From contig PLXS01000010.1 of assembly GCA_003151515.1 (NCBI GenBank), forward strand, positions 103,726 through 167,725: a DNA stretch of 64,000 nt. Direction: 5' to 3'. Position 1 is the stretch's first letter. Each line of letters opens with the position of its first letter. The translations under genes were made by a program, and so were the position numbers. Of this stretch, positions 25,183-34,395 are shown piece after piece. Source of the DNA: Opitutaceae bacterium (GTDB lineage Bacteria; Verrucomicrobiota; Verrucomicrobiia; Opitutales; Opitutaceae). The notes beneath the pieces were generated by a model, which was not told the DNA's origin, did not search any database, and saw only the letters and a list, made by a program, of their open reading frames with translations.

Positions 25183-25949
25183 CGTGGCTCCCCCGCCTGC
25201 GCGCCCCGCAGCGCCTCCGCGTGCACGCAGCGGCCGTGGCGATACGCCCGGTCGATGTTTGCGGCCGTGAGTACCTCGCCGATGGGACCGCTGGCGACCA
25301 GGGTCGTGTCCAGGAGGACGCCCCGGGTGAAGCTTCGCCGGGCGATGTCCAGGTCGTGGACGGCGGCGAGGACCGTCCGGCCCTGCTCCTCCCACTCGCG
25401 AAGGATGTGCCCGAGCTCCTCCGCGGCGAACAGGTCGAGGCCCGCGAAGGGCTCGTCCAGGAGGAAGATGTCGCCGCCGTGCGCGACCGCCCTCGCCAGG
25501 AAGACCCGCTGCTGCTGGCCCCCGGAAAGCCGCCTGATCTGCCGGTCCGCCAGGTCGGCGATCCCCAGCTCCTCCAGGGCGCCGTCGACCATCCTGCGGT
25601 CGTCCAAGCCCAGCCTTGCGAACACCCCGACATGGGGATAGCGCCCCTGCTCCACCACCCCGCGCACCGTTATTGGAAAGTCCCAGTCGACGGCGTGGCG
25701 CTGCGGGACATAGGAGAGCCGGGGCCTGGCGTGCCTGGGATGGGCGTCGCCGATGCGGATCTCGCCGCCCGCCAGGGACTGCCAGCCGAGCACAGCCCTG
25801 AGCAGCGTGCTCTTGCCGGCCCCGTTGCCCCCCAGGATGGCCGTCGAGCTGCCGCAGGGGATCTCAAGCGAGATGTCGCGCAGCGCGGTCAGGCGCCCGT
25901 AGCGGACGGTTACGGAGCGGAAAAGGACGATGTTCTGGTCGGAGGACAC
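25179..25949 (-). CDS. znuC: Zinc/manganese ABC transporter ATP-binding protein
   Basis: The 256-residue ATPase has Walker A GGNGAGKST (40-48), signature LSGGQQQRV (near 143) and Walker B 'IFLLDEPFAGLD'. 'YVPQRHAVDWDFPITV' is the Q-loop region usual for manganese/zinc ATPases such as MntB/ZnuC. It is first in the leftward operon and its stop overlaps the permease start. No clear Zur or MntR site is visible upstream of 25949. Confidence 0.9.
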   Translation of the reverse strand: MSSDQNIVLFRSVTVRYGRLTALRDISLEIPCGSSTAILGGNGAGKSTLLRAVLGWQSLAGGEIRIGDAHPRHARPRLSYVPQRHAVDWDFPITVRGVVEQGRYPHVGVFARLGLDDRRMVDGALEELGIADLADRQIRRLSGGQQQRVFLARAVAHGGDIFLLDEPFAGLDLFAAEELGHILREWEEQGRTVLAAVHDLDIARRSFTRGVLLDTTLVASGPIGEVLTAANIDRAYRHGRCVHAEALRGAQAGEPR

Positions 25950-26002
25950 CTGAGGGGCAGTCTAGCAAGCCCGTCAACGCCCCCCGGGGCGCGAGGCCGG
26001 CT

Positions 26003-26740
26003 TCACTTGGGGGAAATCCTCTCCGGCGGCTCCTTGACGTTCGGGCAGGAGTCGACCCAGGCGCCACGCGGCCTCGCCCACTCGGCCGCGTTGGCGATCA
26101 CGCGAAGCACGTTTGGGTCGTGGAAGGTCGGGTACGCCTCGTGGCCAGGACGGAAGTAGAAGATGGAGCCGTTGCCGCGGCGCCAGCAGCAGCCGCTCCT
26201 GAAGACGTCGCCCCCCTCGAACCAGGAGACGAAGACCTGCTCCTCGGGCGCCGGGATCGCGAACGGCTCGCCGTACATCTCCTCCCTCGGAAGCTCGAAG
26301 TAGCGGCCGAGCCCGCGGGCGATCGGGTGGCCCGGGTTGCACACCCAGAGCCGCTCGCGCTCGTCGGCCTCCCGCCACGTGAGCGAGCAGGTGGTGCCCA
26401 TCAGCTGCCTGAAGACCTTGGAGTAGTGGCCCGAGTGAAGGACGATGAGCCCCATCCCCTCAAGCACCCGCGCCTGGACGCGCCGCACGACCTCGTCGGC
26501 GACCTGCTCGTGCGCAAGGTGCCCCCACCAGGTGAGGACATCCGTCTCCGCGAGCCTCTGCGCCGTCAGGCCGTGCTCCGGCTCCTGGAGCGTCGCCGTC
26601 GTCACCTCGGCCGAGGGCAGCAACCCCGCGATTCCCCGGGCGATCGCCGCGTGCATGCCCTGCGGGTAGATCTCTTTTACCTTGGAACTCCTGTGCTCGT
26701 GGACATTTTCGCCCCAGACGGTTATCCTCAGTGAATTCAT
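26003..26740 (-). CDS. ThuA-like (trehalose-utilization type) protein
   Basis: The 245-residue protein has the ThuA core: it opens with [12 protein letters not shown], has 'TDVLTWWGH' and '[14 protein letters not shown]' strands, and ends with '[17 protein letters not shown]', typical of the class I glutamine amidotransferase-like ThuA family. Members take part in disaccharide use, and some oxidise or isomerise keto-sugars; the reaction is unsettled. It is divergent from a sialate esterase-like gene with a shared palindrome whose left arm overlaps this start codon. Confidence 0.85.
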   Translation of the reverse strand: MNSLRITVWGENVHEHRSSKVKEIYPQGMHAAIARGIAGLLPSAEVTTATLQEPEHGLTAQRLAETDVLTWWGHLAHEQVADEVVRRVQARVLEGMGLIVLHSGHYSKVFRQLMGTTCSLTWREADERERLWVCNPGHPIARGLGRYFELPREEMYGEPFAIPAPEEQVFVSWFEGGDVFRSGCCWRRGNGSIFYFRPGHEAYPTFHDPNVLRVIANAAEWARPRGAWVDSCPNVKEPPERISPK

Positions 26741-26765
26741 GATGGGTTTGACCGGTTCCCATCAT
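26739..26765. promoter_or_regulatory. 8-11-8 inverted repeat in the thuA-like/esterase divergent promoter
   Basis: ATGATGGG (26739-26746) and CCCATCAT (26758-26765) are perfect complements separated by 11 bases, in the 53-base gap between two divergent genes. The left arm overlaps the start codon of the ThuA-like gene. This could be an operator for both genes or a hairpin in the leader. No regulator is adjacent. Confidence 0.5.
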
Positions 26766-26793
26766 TCCCGAACCCCCGCCGCGAGGCAATGAT

Positions 26794-28371
26794 ATGAGCG
26801 CAAAAAAGCACCTCCTCCCCACTCTCATTCTGGCCGCATCGACCCTCGGACTGCTGGACGGCTGCGTCGCGCCGGCCGCGACCCCGGGCCCGCGCGCCGA
26901 AGTCTCGCTTGCGCCGCTCTTCTCCGACCACGCCGTCCTGCAGCGGGACAAGTCCGTGCCGGTCTGGGGCCGGGCGGGAGCCGGCGACACCGTGACCGTG
27001 TCCTTTCACGGCCAGACGGTGCGCGCCGTCGCGGGGGCCGACGGGCGCTGGGTGGCGAGCCTCGCCCCCATGCCCGCCAGCGCCGAGCCCGCCGACCTGG
27101 TCGTCCAGGGGCAGAACACGCTCACGATCCACGACGTCGTGGTGGGCGAGGTCTGGCTCTGCTCAGGCCAGTCCAACATGGAGTTCACGGTGGACGACGG
27201 CACCTTCTACAGGGTGCGCAACCACGAGCTGGAGGTCGCCGCGGCCAGCTATCCCCTTATCCGCCAGCTCAAGGTGGAGCGCACGGTGGCCCTGGCGCCC
27301 GCGGACAGCGTGAAGACGAGCGGCTGGAAGGCCGCCCTGCCCGCGAACGTCGGGGGCTTCACGGCCGTGGGGTATTTCTTCGCGCGCGACGTCTACCATG
27401 CGATCGGGGTCCCCGTCGGGATCATCAACAGCCCCTGGGGAGGAACGCCGATCGAGTCCTGGATGAGCGATGAGGCGCGAAACTCGACCTCGCTGGCCGC
27501 CGTCCTCGCCGCGCGCTGGAAGAAGGCGCTCAGCGAATGGCCCCCGGAGCGCGTGGCGCAGTACCCGGCCGCGATGGAGGCCTGGAGGAAGTCCGAGGAG
27601 AACGCCCGGGCGACCCACACAAAGAACCCGCTGCCCTGGCCCCAGCCCCCGGCGAGCAACGACTCGCCAATCCTGCCCGGAGGCCTCTACAACGCGATGA
27701 TCGCCCCGCTGCAGCCGGGCGCGATGCGCGGGATACTCTGGTACCAGGGCGAGTCAAACATCGGGCACGCCGAGGAGTACGCCGAGTTGTTCAAGGCCAT
27801 GATCACGAGCTGGCGGGCCGGGTTCCGCCAGGGCAACCTTCCGTTCTACTTCGTGCAGATCGCGAACTTCGGGGACGAGGAGGAGCGCGCGGACCGGGGC
27901 TGGGCGCGCCTGCGCGAGGCACAGGCCGCGGCCCTGTCGCTTCCCAACACCGGCATGGCGGTGACAATCGACATCGGCGAGGCGCAGGACGTCCACCCGA
28001 AGAACAAGCAGGAGCTCGGGCGGCGCCTTGCCCTGATCGCAAGGTCGCAGGTCTACGGCATCCTGCCGGACTTCCAGGGGCCCATCTTCGCGGGCGCCGC
28101 CCGCGAGGGCGCGGCCATGAGGGTGCGTTTCACGCACGCCGGCAACGAACTCGAGGCGCGCGGCGGGACCGTCGGGGCGCTGGAGGTTGCCGGCGCCGAC
28201 AGGGCATTCCATGAGGCGACGGGGGTGATCGACGTGGACACGCTCCTCGTCTCCTCGCCCGACGTGCCGGAGCCCGTGGCGGTAAGGTACGCCTGGACCA
28301 ACGCCCCCAGGGCGAACCTCTACGGCGACAACGGGCTTCCGGCGGCGCCTTTTCGGTCGGATTCCTGGTGA
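26794..28371 (+). CDS. Sialate O-acetylesterase-like SGNH hydrolase (lipoprotein)
   Basis: The 525-residue protein has a lipoprotein-type signal (L-L-D-G-C, C24). After an N-terminal beta domain ('LFSDHAVLQRDKSVPVWG') it has the SASA-type SGNH core: GQSNME with nucleophile S127, 'INSPWGGTPIESWM', 'GILWYQGESNI' and a late 'DVHPKNKQELG' with the Asp-x-x-His pair. Such enzymes remove acetyl groups from sialic acid or plant cell-wall sugars. It is likely periplasmic, tethered to a membrane, and helps degrade acetylated glycans together with the other hydrolases of this window. Confidence 0.88.
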   Translation: MSAKKHLLPTLILAASTLGLLDGCVAPAATPGPRAEVSLAPLFSDHAVLQRDKSVPVWGRAGAGDTVTVSFHGQTVRAVAGADGRWVASLAPMPASAEPADLVVQGQNTLTIHDVVVGEVWLCSGQSNMEFTVDDGTFYRVRNHELEVAAASYPLIRQLKVERTVALAPADSVKTSGWKAALPANVGGFTAVGYFFARDVYHAIGVPVGIINSPWGGTPIESWMSDEARNSTSLAAVLAARWKKALSEWPPERVAQYPAAMEAWRKSEENARATHTKNPLPWPQPPASNDSPILPGGLYNAMIAPLQPGAMRGILWYQGESNIGHAEEYAELFKAMITSWRAGFRQGNLPFYFVQIANFGDEEERADRGWARLREAQAAALSLPNTGMAVTIDIGEAQDVHPKNKQELGRRLALIARSQVYGILPDFQGPIFAGAAREGAAMRVRFTHAGNELEARGGTVGALEVAGADRAFHEATGVIDVDTLLVSSPDVPEPVAVRYAWTNAPRANLYGDNGLPAAPFRSDSW

Positions 28372-28428
28372 GGTCCCGCTCGCGTGTAACTGCTTGCCTC
28401 CAAATGCATTTGCCTTGCGTTTCGACCG

Positions 28429-28442
28429 GAATTCTACAATTC
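28429..28442. promoter_or_regulatory. Inverted repeat upstream of hybrid kinase gene
   Basis: GAATT-CTAC-AATTC is a perfect short inverted repeat in the 204-base gap between the esterase and kinase genes. It could be a weak terminator for the former or an operator for the latter; nothing else stands out in the gap. Confidence 0.25.
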
Positions 28443-28575
28443 GGCAACAGTCGGATTCCGTCCTGGCCCGTAACAGCTGCTTATCCGCCGACCGGCAGTA
28501 TTAACAGGTGACGCGTCGCAAGGCATCTCACGCATCCGAAACCCGCGCGCACGCACACCTGACAAATCCTTAAGA

Positions 28576-30636
28576 ATGAGCGGAAAACCCACACGCGGAA
28601 GCGACGCGCTCAAGGCGTCGGAGGAGCAAGCCCCGCACGCCGCGGAGCCCGTCGACCCGCAGGCGCAGCCCGCGATTCCCCAGGTGTCCGTGGCGGGAGG
28701 GACGCTCGCGATCGACAGTGCGCTGCTGCGGGCCCTGATCGACACGGTGCCCGACCAGATCTTCGTCAGGGACCGCGCGGACCGCCACGTGCTCAACAAC
28801 CACGCCCAGCTCAAACTGCTTGGCGCGCGATGCCTCGAGGACACGATCGGCAAGACCGATTTCGACTTCTACCCCCCCGAGATGGCTGGGATATTCCATG
28901 AGGACGACGAGCGCGTCATGTCGACCGGGTTCGCGCTGGTAGACCACGAGGAGCTGATCCAGCCCAAGAACGGACGGGTCCTGTGGCTGTCCACGACGAA
29001 GGTTCCCCTCCGGGACAACGACGGGAACATCGTCGGCCTGCTCGGTATCGCGCGGGACATCACGGAGCGAAGGCAGGCCAGCGAGAAGGTGCAGCAGCAG
29101 GCGGCGATCATAGACCAGGCGCACGACGCCATCCTCCTCCTGGACCTTGAAAGCCGGATCACGTACGTGAACGCCGCGAGCGAGAAGATGCTCGGCAGGA
29201 CGGCCGCGGAACTGATCGGAAAGACGTTTTTTGAGGTCACCCCCCCGACCGACCACGAGCAGTACAGGGCCGCCCTTCGCGACACGATTACCAAGGGCTC
29301 CTGGAAGGGTGAGGTCCTCATCCACTCGAAGGACGGCAGGGAAGTTTCGATGGACGTCCGCCGCAGCCTCATCCGCGACGCTAACGGCGCCCCCGCCGCC
29401 ATACTGAGCATCAATTCCGACATCACCGAGGCGAAGAAGGCCGCCGCCCTCGCCCTGCGCAACCAGCGGCTCGAGAGCCTGGGAACGCTCGCGGGCGGCA
29501 TTGCCCACGACCTGAACAACGTACTGGCGCCGATCCTCATGTCCATCGCCCTGCTCAGGCTCAAGGTGCCCGACGCAGGCGGCCAGCGCCTGCTCGGCCT
29601 GCTCGAGCAGAACGCGGAGCGCGGGGCGCAGCTCGTGCGCCAGGTGCTGGCGTTTGGGCGCGGCGTCGAGGGGGAGAAGACCCTGATCCAGGTCAGTCAC
29701 ATCGCCCGCGAGATAGAGCAGATCGTCAAGGACACCTTCCCCAAGACGGTCACCTTCGAGATCTGCGGCGAGAAGAGCCCGTGGCCCGTGACCGGGGACG
29801 CGACCCAGATCCACCAGGTGCTCCTCAACCTCTGCGTCAATTCCCGCGACGCGATGGCGAACGGGGGGAAGATCACGCTCAAGCTCGAGAACCGCCTCCT
29901 CGACGAAACGCTCGCCAGCATGAACGCGGGCTCCAAGCCGGGACCCTACCTCGCCATCTCCGTTTCCGACACGGGCTCGGGGATACCTGCCAAGGTGCGC
30001 GACCGCATCTTCGAGCCGTTCTTCACGACCAAGGACCTCGGCAAGGGCACCGGGCTCGGCCTGTCGACGTCACTCGGCATCGTGCAGAACCACGGGGGCT
30101 TCATGAACGTCGCGAGCGAGCTGGGCGTCGGGACGACGTTCACCATCTACCTGCCCGCAAGCATGGACAAGGAGGCCAAGGAGACAGCCGCCGCGGCGGG
30201 CGCCAAGAAGCTCATAATGGGCAACAACGAGCTCCTGCTCGTCGTCGACGACGAGGAGCCCATCCTCGACGCGGCGACGTCGACGCTGCAGCGCTTCGGC
30301 TACAGGGTCCTCGTCGCGAGCAACGGCGCGACGGCCGTCTCGCTTTACGCGCTCAACCGGACGTCGATCGCGGCCGTGCTCACGGACATGGCGATGCCGA
30401 TCATGGACGGACCCGCGCTTGCCATCGCGCTCAGGTCGATCAACCCCAACGTGGTCATCATAGGCTCGAGCGGCCTCGGCGGGGTCTCGAGCTTGACGCG
30501 CAGCTCGAACGCGGGGTTCACCTACTTCATTCCCAAGCCCTACTCGGCGGAGACGCTTCTCTCGGTGATCGCCCGGGCCCTCGGGAAGGCGCCCGCGGGC
30601 AAGGAGCCCAGGAAGCCCGCCAGACGCGGCGCCTAG
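28576..30636 (+). CDS. Hybrid sensor histidine kinase (PAS-PAS-HisKA-HATPase-receiver)
   Basis: The 686-residue protein has no membrane helices, so it senses inside the cell. Two PAS domains lie at about 50-165 and 172-290. The phosphorylation site is H311 in AHDLNN, the family variant common in NtrB-like kinases. The ATPase domain has an N-box near 'LLNLCVNSRDAM', G1 'DTGSGIP' and G2 'GKGTGLGLS'. A receiver follows with acidic DDEE (near 558) and phospho-acceptor D604 in TDMAMP. There is no output domain, so the signal must pass to a separate protein. No partner regulator is adjacent; a TMEM175-type gene follows after 16 bases. Confidence 0.92.
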   Translation: MSGKPTRGSDALKASEEQAPHAAEPVDPQAQPAIPQVSVAGGTLAIDSALLRALIDTVPDQIFVRDRADRHVLNNHAQLKLLGARCLEDTIGKTDFDFYPPEMAGIFHEDDERVMSTGFALVDHEELIQPKNGRVLWLSTTKVPLRDNDGNIVGLLGIARDITERRQASEKVQQQAAIIDQAHDAILLLDLESRITYVNAASEKMLGRTAAELIGKTFFEVTPPTDHEQYRAALRDTITKGSWKGEVLIHSKDGREVSMDVRRSLIRDANGAPAAILSINSDITEAKKAAALALRNQRLESLGTLAGGIAHDLNNVLAPILMSIALLRLKVPDAGGQRLLGLLEQNAERGAQLVRQVLAFGRGVEGEKTLIQVSHIAREIEQIVKDTFPKTVTFEICGEKSPWPVTGDATQIHQVLLNLCVNSRDAMANGGKITLKLENRLLDETLASMNAGSKPGPYLAISVSDTGSGIPAKVRDRIFEPFFTTKDLGKGTGLGLSTSLGIVQNHGGFMNVASELGVGTTFTIYLPASMDKEAKETAAAAGAKKLIMGNNELLLVVDDEEPILDAATSTLQRFGYRVLVASNGATAVSLYALNRTSIAAVLTDMAMPIMDGPALAIALRSINPNVVIIGSSGLGGVSSLTRSSNAGFTYFIPKPYSAETLLSVIARALGKAPAGKEPRKPARRGA

Positions 30637-30652
30637 GGGCGCCGCGCCGACC

Positions 30653-31275
30653 ATGCCGCCGAGCTACAACCAGGTCGCGGGGCAGAGCGTGGAGAGGCTC
30701 GCGGCTATGAGCGACGGGATTTTCAGCGTGGGGATGACCCTGCTCGTCCTCGACCTGCGCGCTCCAGCGATGGAGGTCATCCACAGCGGACGCGAGCTGT
30801 CCGCGGCGCTGCTGGCCGTCCTGCCCCAGCTTGTCATGTACCTCATGAGCTTCCTGACCCTGGTCATCTTCTGGGTCGGGCAGCAGATCCAGCTCAATCA
30901 CCTGGGGCGCTCCGACCGCCACCTCGCCTGGATAAACATCGCCTTTCTCTTCGCGGTCACGGTCACGCCCCTCTCCATCAAGCTGCTCGCCCAGTTCTAC
31001 CTGTACGGCCCGGCGCTCCTCGCCAACTGGTTCAACCTGGTCCTGCTCGGGGGCTGCCTGTACTTCACCTGGGGCTACGCGAACAGGAGGGGCTCATCCG
31101 GGACGGGACGCCCGCCGATGTCCCGGCGGCCGTCTGCCGCCGCATCATCTTCGCCCAGGGCCTGTACGCTTTGGGCGCGCTCCTTTGCGTCCTCGACACG
31201 CGTTTGAGCATCGCGTTCATCATCCTCACACAGCTATATTATGCGATCGCCCCCGGGTTTGGCCGGCGCGCCTGA
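30653..31275 (+). pseudogene. TMEM175/DUF1211-family membrane protein, frameshifted near its 3' end
   Basis: The N-terminal 145 residues are a good TMEM175-family protein: 'MSDGIFSVGMTLLVLDL' carries the family's F-S-V-x-x-x-T-L-L helix, followed by four more hydrophobic helices. Past the run of Gs at 31089-31092 the frame turns into Arg/Ser/Pro-rich sequence and stops at 31207. Shifting back one base at that run gives G-L-I-R-D-G followed by two hydrophobic stretches and a stop at 31273-31275, restoring a normal family length of about 207 residues. A one-base deletion in the G run (or a sequencing error) explains this. The intact family forms lysosomal or bacterial potassium channels. Confidence 0.75.
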
Positions 31276-31444
31276 GCGCGCCCCCAGGGCCGGGGACCCG
31301 AGCGATGCCATCCCATTTCCAGATCCAGGAGAGGCGGCCGCCGCGCCCAGGCCGGGCGGACGTCGGCGCTGAATGCGCGCGGGTTGCGATGGCGCCCGAG
31401 GCGTGCCAGGATTTCCCCAGCACACGGGCCCCCTCCACACTCCC

Positions 31445-31795
31445 ATGAAGACGTTGTTCGGCTCAAAGCCGCCGCGCCGGTTCGCCATGATCCTGCGCGT
31501 GCGCCCCGAGCGCTTCGAGGAGTACAAGCGCCAGCACCAGGCCGTGTGGCCGGGGGTGCTCGCGCGCATCAGCGCCTCCAAGATGCACAACTACTCGATC
31601 TTCCACCGGGACGGCTGGCTGTTCTCGTACTTCGAGTACTCGGGTGACGATTTCGAGGCCGATATGAAGCTCATGGCGGCGGACGTGGAGATGCGCCGCT
31701 GGTGGTCGATCATGGAGCCCATGCAGATCCCCCTCGCCTCGCGCGAGCCGGGCGAGTGGTGGGCGCGCATGGAGGAGATCTTCCACCACGACTGA
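31445..31795 (+). CDS. rhaM: L-rhamnose mutarotase
   Basis: The 116-residue product (ATG at 31445) is a RhaM/YiiL-like ferredoxin-fold protein: it has 'MILRVRPERFEEYKRQH', V-W-P-G-V-L-A, 'HNYSIFHRDGWLFSYFEY' with the family's His and Tyr, and a closing M-E-E-I-F-H. The enzyme interconverts alpha and beta L-rhamnose. Fucosidase, galactosidase and lyxose isomerase genes elsewhere in the window fit deoxy-sugar use, but no rhamnose isomerase or kinase gene is in view. A hairpin follows. Confidence 0.85.
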   Translation: MKTLFGSKPPRRFAMILRVRPERFEEYKRQHQAVWPGVLARISASKMHNYSIFHRDGWLFSYFEYSGDDFEADMKLMAADVEMRRWWSIMEPMQIPLASREPGEWWARMEEIFHHD

Positions 31796-31845
31796 GCCGC
31801 TCCCGATGGGCCGGACCTGCCAGATCCCCGGTGCCCCCATGCCCA

Positions 31846-31868
31846 CGCGCGCCCCCTTCGGGCGCGCG
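31846..31868. terminator. GC-rich hairpin between rhaM and HAD hydrolase gene
   Basis: CGCGCGCCC (31846-31854) and GGGCGCGCG (31860-31868) pair perfectly with a 5-base loop. It sits in the 95-base gap between two same-strand genes. There is no T run, so it may be a pause site or an RNA-stabilising hairpin rather than a full terminator. Confidence 0.45.
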
Positions 31869-31890
31869 GCGCCCTGACCTCGCCGGACCC

Positions 31891-32592
31891 ATGACGGCGC
31901 AGCGCTGGATCGGCTTCGACGCGGACGACACGCTCTGGCACAACGAGAACATCTTCGAGCGCGTCCACGAGCGCTACTATGAGCTGCTCGCCCGCCACCA
32001 CGACGCGGCAACCGTGAAGGACGCGCTGTACGCGACCGAGATGCGCAACCTCGATCTCTACGGCTACGGGATCAAGGGGTTCATGCTCTCATCGATCGAG
32101 ACGGCGATCGAGCTGACGGACGGCAAGTTCAGCCCGGCCGAGGTCCGCGAGCTGCTGTCGCTCGGCCGCGAGATGCTCAACCACCCGGTCGAGCTCCTCG
32201 ACGGCGCCCGGGAGGCCCTCGAGTGCCTGGCTCCCGATTTTCGCCTCGCGCTCATCACCAAGGGCGACCTGAGGGACCAGGAGCGCAAGCTCAGGAAGTC
32301 GGGCGTGGCGGGGTTTTTCCAGGCCGTTGAGATCGTCTCGGAAAAGGACAAGCCGACCTACGCCGCCATCCTCCGGCGCCACGGGATCGAGCCCGGGTCG
32401 TTCCTCATGGTCGGCAACTCGGTAAGGTCCGACATCCTTCCCGTGCTCGAACTCGGGGGCGCCGGGATCCACATCCCCTACAGGATCACCTGGGACCACG
32501 AGCACGCCGATGTCCCCGGGGGCAGCGAGGGGCGGCTCTTCCGGGCCGCGTCGCTGCGCGAGCTGCCGGAAATCGTGCGCCGCTGGCGCTAG
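31891..32592 (+). CDS. HAD-superfamily hydrolase
   Basis: The 233-residue protein begins with GFDADDTLW, giving nucleophile D10 and acid/base D12 of the HAD fold. A helical cap (about 20-95) follows, then motif II in 'RLALITKGD', a Lys near 'EKDKPTY', and the motif IV acid in 'MVGNSVRSDILP'. Small phosphatases of this type act on sugar phosphates, nucleotides or phosphoglycolate; specificity cannot be deduced. It stands alone between rhaM and a YqeY gene. Confidence 0.88.
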   Translation: MTAQRWIGFDADDTLWHNENIFERVHERYYELLARHHDAATVKDALYATEMRNLDLYGYGIKGFMLSSIETAIELTDGKFSPAEVRELLSLGREMLNHPVELLDGAREALECLAPDFRLALITKGDLRDQERKLRKSGVAGFFQAVEIVSEKDKPTYAAILRRHGIEPGSFLMVGNSVRSDILPVLELGGAGIHIPYRITWDHEHADVPGGSEGRLFRAASLRELPEIVRRWR

Positions 32593-32661
32593 GCCCGACG
32601 GTGGCAGGCATCGCAGGCTTAGAGGGTTGCGAATCCGCGATTTGTGGCTCCCAATGCGTCA

Positions 32662-33111
32662 ATGCCAACGATCTACGAACAGCTGCGCGCCGACGTTGTG
32701 ATCTCGATGAAGGCCCGGGACAGCGCGACGACCGTCTCCCTGCGAACGGCCGACGCCACGATCCAGCGCGCCTCGATGGACCAGTCCAAGCCGATCGACG
32801 ACGCGCTCGTCGTCGCGACGCTGCGCAAGGCCGTGAAGAACCTTTCGGACGCGAAGGCCGAGTTCGAGAAGGGCGGCCGGGCCGACCTGGTCCTCGCGAA
32901 CGAGGTGGAGATCAGGCTCCTGGAAAAGTACCTGCCCAAGGGGGTCGACGGCGCGAGGCTTGAGGCGATGATCGCGGAGGCGATCCGCGAGTCCGGGGCG
33001 CAGTCGCGCAAGGACATGGGCAAGGTGATGGGAGTGCTCAAGAGGACACCGGATGCGGCCCTCATCGACTTTGCCGCGGCAAGCAAGCTGATCCAAGCCA
33101 AGCTCCCCTAG
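32662..33111 (+). CDS. GatB/YqeY-domain protein
   Basis: The 149-residue product (ATG at 32662) matches YqeY: it starts with 'YEQLRADVVISMKARDS', then 'LEKYLPKGVDGARLEAMI', and ends with 'KDMGKVMGVLKR' and 'AAASKLIQAKLP'. YqeY resembles the tRNA-binding tail of the GatB amidotransferase subunit and may bind tRNA; its exact role is unsettled. One oddity is a second segment 'IQRASMDQSKPIDDALVVATL' where the family has a conserved 'K..D.E.' region, which is a normal variant. Confidence 0.85.
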   Translation: MPTIYEQLRADVVISMKARDSATTVSLRTADATIQRASMDQSKPIDDALVVATLRKAVKNLSDAKAEFEKGGRADLVLANEVEIRLLEKYLPKGVDGARLEAMIAEAIRESGAQSRKDMGKVMGVLKRTPDAALIDFAAASKLIQAKLP

Positions 33112-33203
33112 CCCGGACTGGACTTGGGCGGGCGCTGGGGCGAGGATAAGCGATTCAGCGGGCCCGCGTGCTGGCCCCAAACACCAACCCCAATAGATTC
33201 AGG

Positions 33204-34385
33204 ATGAAAGCTATCCCCTGCCTCCTAGCGTGCGTCGCCCTGGCCACCGCATCCGCCCGCGCGGACAAGTTCGAGGGCCTCGCCCTCACCCCCCCCATGG
33301 GCTGGAACACCTGGAATACCTTTGCCGGAAACTGCAACGAGTCCCTGGTCAAGGAAACAGCCAAGGCAATGATAACCAATGGGATGAGGGACGCCGGCTA
33401 CGTGTGCATCGTGATCGACGACTGCTGGGCGCTCAAGGAGCGCGACCCGAACGGCCAGCTCGTGCCCGACCCCGCCAAATTCCCGGGCGGGATGAAGGCG
33501 CTCGGCGACTACCTCCATGCGAACGGCTTCAAGTTCGGCATGTATGGCTGCGCAGGCAAGACCACCTGCGGCGGATACCCGGGCGGCCGCGGCCACGAGT
33601 TCCAGGACGCGCGCCAGTACGCGTCGTGGGGCGTCGACTACTTCAAGTACGACTGGTGCGACCACGGCACGGCCAACGGCCCCGAGACCTACCGCATCAT
33701 GAGCGACGCGATCCGCGCCGCGGGCCGCCCCATCGTCTTTAGCCTATGCGAGTGGGGCCAGAACAAGCCGTGGCTCTGGGCCGAGCCCGTGGGCCACCTC
33801 TGGCGCACGACGGGCGACATCGGCTCGACCTACGCGAGCGGCGGAAAGAACAAGTGGGAGCACGGCTGGAAGGAGCTTCTCGACATGAACGTCGGCCTCG
33901 AGAAATACGCGGGCCCGGGCCACTGGAACGACCCCGACATGCTCGAGGTCGGCAACGGCTCGATGACGCTCGCCGAGAACCGCTCCCACTTCAGCCTCTG
34001 GTGCATGCTGGCCGCCCCCCTCATCGCGGGCAACGACGTGCGCAGCATGAAGCCCGAGATCCACGCCATCCTGACGAACCGGGACGTGATCGCCATCGAC
34101 CAGGACAAGCTCGGGCACGAGGGCTTTCGCTACAGCGCCGACAAGGAGAAGGAGATCTGGGCGAAGGAGCTCTCCAACAAGGGGTGGGCCGTCTGCATCC
34201 TGAACACCGGCGCCGCGCCGGCGAAGATCACCGTGGACCTGCGCGAGCTCACGTTCCTGACGGAGCAGTACTACGACGTGAAGGACGTCTGGTCGGGCAA
34301 GGCGCTCAGCAACTCCGTCGAGCCGAAGACCGCGGTCATCGACTCCCACGACGTGATGCTGCTGCGGCTCACACCCGGCTCCTAA
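33204..34385 (+). CDS. Secreted GH27 alpha-galactosidase
   Basis: The 393-residue protein (ATG at 33204 after an AGGA ribosome site) has a signal peptide ending near A-S-A-R-A. It opens with 'LTPPMGWNTWNTF', the GH27 hallmark, and has 'IDDCW', 'KFGMYGCAG', 'YFKYDWC' with nucleophile D150 and 'WNDPDMLEVG' with acid/base D245. It removes terminal alpha-galactose (or N-acetylgalactosamine) in the periplasm or outside the cell. The alpha-L-fucosidase gene follows after ten bases, so both are probably one operon acting on the same glycan. Confidence 0.93.
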   Translation: MKAIPCLLACVALATASARADKFEGLALTPPMGWNTWNTFAGNCNESLVKETAKAMITNGMRDAGYVCIVIDDCWALKERDPNGQLVPDPAKFPGGMKALGDYLHANGFKFGMYGCAGKTTCGGYPGGRGHEFQDARQYASWGVDYFKYDWCDHGTANGPETYRIMSDAIRAAGRPIVFSLCEWGQNKPWLWAEPVGHLWRTTGDIGSTYASGGKNKWEHGWKELLDMNVGLEKYAGPGHWNDPDMLEVGNGSMTLAENRSHFSLWCMLAAPLIAGNDVRSMKPEIHAILTNRDVIAIDQDKLGHEGFRYSADKEKEIWAKELSNKGWAVCILNTGAAPAKITVDLRELTFLTEQYYDVKDVWSGKALSNSVEPKTAVIDSHDVMLLRLTPGS

Positions 34386-34395
34386 GGCCGAGCCC

